Source: JBBRHH01 sp038222915 (GTDB lineage: Bacteria; Planctomycetota; Phycisphaerae; Tepidisphaerales; Tepidisphaeraceae). From it: a stretch of 8,017 nucleotides of DNA. The stretch covers positions 1 to 8,017 of the forward strand of contig JBBRHH010000276.1 of assembly GCA_038222915.1 (NCBI GenBank), read 5' to 3'. Of the stretch, positions 5,879-8,017 are shown in pieces. Position numbers and translations under genes: made by a program. A model generated the notes under the pieces. The model searched no databases. It was not told where the DNA came from and saw only the letters and a program-made list of their open reading frames with translations. Numbering within the stretch: position 1 is the first letter of the stretch; every line of letters starts with the position of its first letter.

Positions 5879-6799
5879 ATGGGTCAACCGATTTCCAGCA
5901 GATATAGCAGAGTTTTCGCGGCCCTGGCCCTGACCCCAACCCTGGCTCTGTGTGCATTTCTTGCCGGTTGCAAAAAAAGTCCCACTGCCGCCAGACCCGT
6001 TCCAAATGCGATTAGTCCAACCGTAGTCTCCTGCGTCCCGGCCGCCACCGACCTGATCGTCGCCATGGGAGACGTCAAACATCTCGTTGCCGTCAGCACT
6101 TTCGATCCCAACGTCGGCCCCACCAAAGGCCTGCCGGGCGTCGGCGACTATGTTCAGTTCGACTGGGAACTTCTGGGCACGCTCAAGCCGCAGACAATGA
6201 TCATCCAGAAGGATCCGTCCCTCCTTCCCGCGTCCGTCCAATCCAACGCCGATGCCCTCGGCATCAAGCTCGTGAAGCTCACCATCGTCCGCCTCGATGA
6301 CGTCTTCAAGATGATCCGCGAAAAACTCGGCCCGGCCGTAAACGACCCGGCCGCCGCCGACGCCCTCGAAAAACGCCTGCGCAACCAACTCACAACAATC
6401 GCGTCGCGAACCAAGTCTCTACCAGCCGTAAAAACGCTCCTCGTGATCGGCGACGGCGGCCAAAGCCTCGCGGGCCCTGACAACTTCGTCGACGACGAGC
6501 TGCGCATCGCCGGCGGCAGCAACGTCGCCGGCGACATGAGCGATTCCTGGCCAAGCGTGGACCGGGAGAAACTGATCGCCCTTGCCCCCGACGCAATCAT
6601 TCAGCTTCTGCCCGACGCCTCGCCGCAGGTGATCGACAAAGCCCGCCAATATTGGAAAGGACTTCCCGCATTGCCTGCGGTGAAGAATGGCCGGGTTCTG
6701 ATTCTAAGCGACTCCTACTGCCTGCTGCCCGGAGCACATGTGGGCGACATCGCGCAGCGGATGGCCGACTTCCTGCATCCACCCGCGGGTGCGCCTTGA
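5879..6799 (+). CDS. Lipoprotein substrate-binding protein of a metal-chelate ABC importer (BtuF/FecB-like)
   Basis: The 306-aa product starts at ATG 5879. The first 31 residues form a lipoprotein signal peptide: basic start, hydrophobic residues 12-28 and a perfect lipobox LAGC with Cys31 as the lipidated residue. The mature part fits the periplasmic binding protein family PF01497: VVSCVPAATDLIVAMG (49-64) at the start, PGVGDYVQFDWELLGTLKPQTMII (86-109 region), a long connecting helix, then GPDNFVDDELRIAGGSNVAG (199-218) and PDAIIQLLPD (237-246). Members deliver cobalamin, ferric siderophores or heme to the inner-membrane permease. The ligand cannot be told here, though the overall look is nearer BtuF. 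The frame is open upstream to 5150, but that part is antisense to the coiled-coil gene. It is followed after 20 bp by the permease. There is no visible Shine-Dalgarno site. Confidence 0.9.
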   Translation: MGQPISSRYSRVFAALALTPTLALCAFLAGCKKSPTAARPVPNAISPTVVSCVPAATDLIVAMGDVKHLVAVSTFDPNVGPTKGLPGVGDYVQFDWELLGTLKPQTMIIQKDPSLLPASVQSNADALGIKLVKLTIVRLDDVFKMIREKLGPAVNDPAAADALEKRLRNQLTTIASRTKSLPAVKTLLVIGDGGQSLAGPDNFVDDELRIAGGSNVAGDMSDSWPSVDREKLIALAPDAIIQLLPDASPQVIDKARQYWKGLPALPAVKNGRVLILSDSYCLLPGAHVGDIAQRMADFLHPPAGAP

Positions 6800-6819
6800 G
6801 GCGCTGGAGCCCATCACAA

Positions 6820-7689
6820 ATGATGGCCGTGCTCGGGGGCAGCCTGCTCCTATGGGCAGCGGTCGCCTGCGCATGCCTGTTTTTCGGATCAACGCAGGTC
6901 TTCAAATGGCCCAATGAAACACAGCTTCCCTTTCGACTTCAGGAGGCATTGCTGGCGTCAATCGTCGGCGGATCGCTCGCCGCATATCTGTGGACACTCC
7001 CCTGGGCCGCGCCGACCTTTCTGCTGACGATGGGCCAACCCGTCGCGGCCACGCTTGGCGCGGTGCTGGCAATGATACTGGTCTTCACTCTCGCGCAGCG
7101 GCGCGGGCGGCTGGAGCCTTTGAGCCTGATCCTCGTCGGCGTCATCGTGAACTCCCTCTGCGCGGCCTGCTATCTGTTTCTGGTCTACATCGATCGACAA
7201 CGCCGCGTGACCGGCCCGGACCTGCAGTTTTTTGTCGGCGGCCTGCGAACCGACATCGCCCGATGGACGCTGGCATTGGCCGGTGCCTTTTTCCTCCTCG
7301 GTTGGACCATCCTGTGGTTCCTCTCAGGCCAGTTGGCCGTCGCGTCGATGGGTTCCGCCGAAGCGCAGTCACTAGGAGTCCGAGTTCAGCGGCTTCGATG
7401 GCTAGCCCTGATCGTGGCGTCCCTTGTCACCGCCGCCGCCGTGGCGGTGAGCGGGCCGATCGGATTTGTCGGGTTGATCTGCCCGCACGTCGGGCGGCTG
7501 ATTGTCGGAACCGATCAGCGACGACTACTGCCAGTAGCTACAGCCCTTGGCGCGTGCCTGCTGGCGGTGGCGGATGTCGGATCGCGCCTGATGTGGAATC
7601 TACCAGTCGGAGTCTTTACGGCCATGCTCGGCGGACCGTTTTTCCTATTGCTACTGTGGCGATCGCAGAAGGCAACCGATTATCGATGA
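6820..7689 (+). CDS. FecCD-family ABC importer permease, with an eroded N-terminal signature region
   Basis: The product is 289 aa from ATG 6820, with GGAG at 6806-6809 ten bases upstream. A TTG at 6796 overlapping the previous stop would add eight basic residues and is a fair alternative. The C-terminal two thirds are classic FecCD/BtuC: FVGGLRTD (138-145), MGSAEAQSLGVRVQRLRWLA (177-196), AVSGPIGFVGLICPHVGRLI (209-228), GTDQRRLLP (230-238) and the final LPVGVFTAMLGGPFFLLL. The GSAEAQSLG segment is where the ATPase normally docks. Many hydrophobic segments are visible. The protein is shorter than the usual ~320-350 aa, and the normal SG-x3-Q...NPLA-x-P...LG-x3-GA stretch is replaced at residues 50-80 by GGSLAAYLWTLPWAAPTFLL and what follows, a few residues shorter. 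The reading frame is continuous and alternative frames do not restore the motif. Substrate inferred: cobalamin, siderophore or heme. No ATPase gene follows recognisably. Confidence 0.88.
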   Translation: MMAVLGGSLLLWAAVACACLFFGSTQVFKWPNETQLPFRLQEALLASIVGGSLAAYLWTLPWAAPTFLLTMGQPVAATLGAVLAMILVFTLAQRRGRLEPLSLILVGVIVNSLCAACYLFLVYIDRQRRVTGPDLQFFVGGLRTDIARWTLALAGAFFLLGWTILWFLSGQLAVASMGSAEAQSLGVRVQRLRWLALIVASLVTAAAVAVSGPIGFVGLICPHVGRLIVGTDQRRLLPVATALGACLLAVADVGSRLMWNLPVGVFTAMLGGPFFLLLLWRSQKATDYR

Positions 7690-8017
7690 GCCGTTGCTGT
7701 GCGATCTGGACAAGATTCAGATTGACACCGGCGTTTTGGAGGTCGGTAATATCGAAGGAGCAAGTTAGGAGCAGACGAACAACACGATCAGCTCTGACAC
7801 GCAAGGCCAGGCCCAAGACGCCTGTTCAGGCTAAGTCACGGCGACCCAAGGGCAGCCAAAGCGAGGTGGCCTATCGCGAAGCCTCCGTGTCATGGAACGT
7901 GACGGGGATAAAGAGGGTTTGGCCCGTGAGCTGGTGTCGGTGAAGCTCAACTCGAACGTGTTGGCCAATCTGGCAAAAAAGTGTCCATCGACCGATCAAT
8001 GGCAGGACTAGGCTCTG
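7690..8017. other. Unassigned 328-bp stretch after the permease; possible decayed ATPase start or edge of an inserted element
   Basis: I cannot assign a gene here. An ATG at 7686 overlaps the permease stop (ATGA), as expected for a third importer gene, but its 85-codon frame (to 7943) is Arg-rich and not ATPase-like. One base out of phase, from 7688 to a TAG near 7768, the frame reads EPLLCDLDKIQIDTG and further protein-like residues, which resembles the kind of start seen in ABC ATPases. From 7892 to 8011 a 39-codon frame (MERDGDKEGLARELVSVKLN at its start) is open. On the minus strand an open frame enters from the window end and stops at 7871. Base use changes from C-ending pyrimidine-rich codons to purine-rich, less regular sequence. 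An imperfect hairpin lies at 7985-8002. The look of 7840-8017 faintly recalls leader sequence of group II introns, but no reverse transcriptase or intron domain V is in view. Confidence 0.35.

Noticed and set aside
5798..6388. N-terminal extension of the coiled-coil protein
   Set aside because: It runs antisense through the substrate-binding gene, while the ATG at 5797 has an AAGGA site at good spacing.
6990..7372. Frameshift inside the permease to explain the missing NPLA motif
   Set aside because: Neither other forward frame reads through as a membrane segment or restores the motif; the frame-1 text aligns, although divergently, with FecCD proteins on both sides.
1..8017. CRISPR arrays, tRNA or rRNA genes, insertion-sequence transposases
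   Set aside because: No spaced identical repeats, cloverleaf or rRNA-like sequence, or transposase motifs were seen on either strand.

Overview
The window looks like a chromosomal segment of a high-GC planctomycete, most likely from the class Phycisphaerae. That placement rests on the C-ending codon bias, the tandem secreted helical-repeat proteins with a Gly-Arg-x-Asn-Ala C-terminal block, and a tail-anchored coiled-coil protein of a type I associate with that group. It is inference by resemblance, not a search result.

Positions 1-3546 (+ strand) form a tight four-gene run with junctions of -4, +3 and +22 nt. It holds: a membrane-anchored protein built of ~19-residue hP(W)-x7-P repeats (5' end cut by the window edge); two tandem paralogous signal-peptide proteins of 293 and 290 aa; and a compact 394-aa contractile tail sheath protein with the strongest ribosome binding site of the run. 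No tube, baseplate, spike, terminator or AAA+ ATPase gene of a contractile injection system is visible. The sheath is directly followed by a metabolic repair enzyme, a stand-alone ADP-dependent NAD(P)H-hydrate dehydratase (nnrD, 3592-4446).

Positions 4463-5797 (- strand) hold a ParD/ParE-type toxin-antitoxin pair with overlapping stop and start codons. Upstream of it is a 252-aa tail-anchored coiled-coil protein. The nnrD and toxin genes converge with only 16 nt between them.

Positions 5798-7689 start with an 81-bp divergent intergenic region holding a good sigma70-like promoter, followed by a lipoprotein substrate-binding protein and a FecCD-family permease. Together these are two of the three parts of a metal-chelate (cobalamin, siderophore or heme type) ABC importer. 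The permease has lost the usual Gln...Asn-Pro-Leu-Ala signature region, and the expected ATPase gene is not recognisable downstream.

Positions 7690-8017 hold no gene I can identify. They carry several short open frames and a changed base pattern, which may be the edge of an inserted element or a decayed ATPase gene.

The best candidate for something undescribed is the 1-3546 operon: a tail sheath gene co-transcribed with exported proteins and a repeat protein that are not standard injection-system parts.
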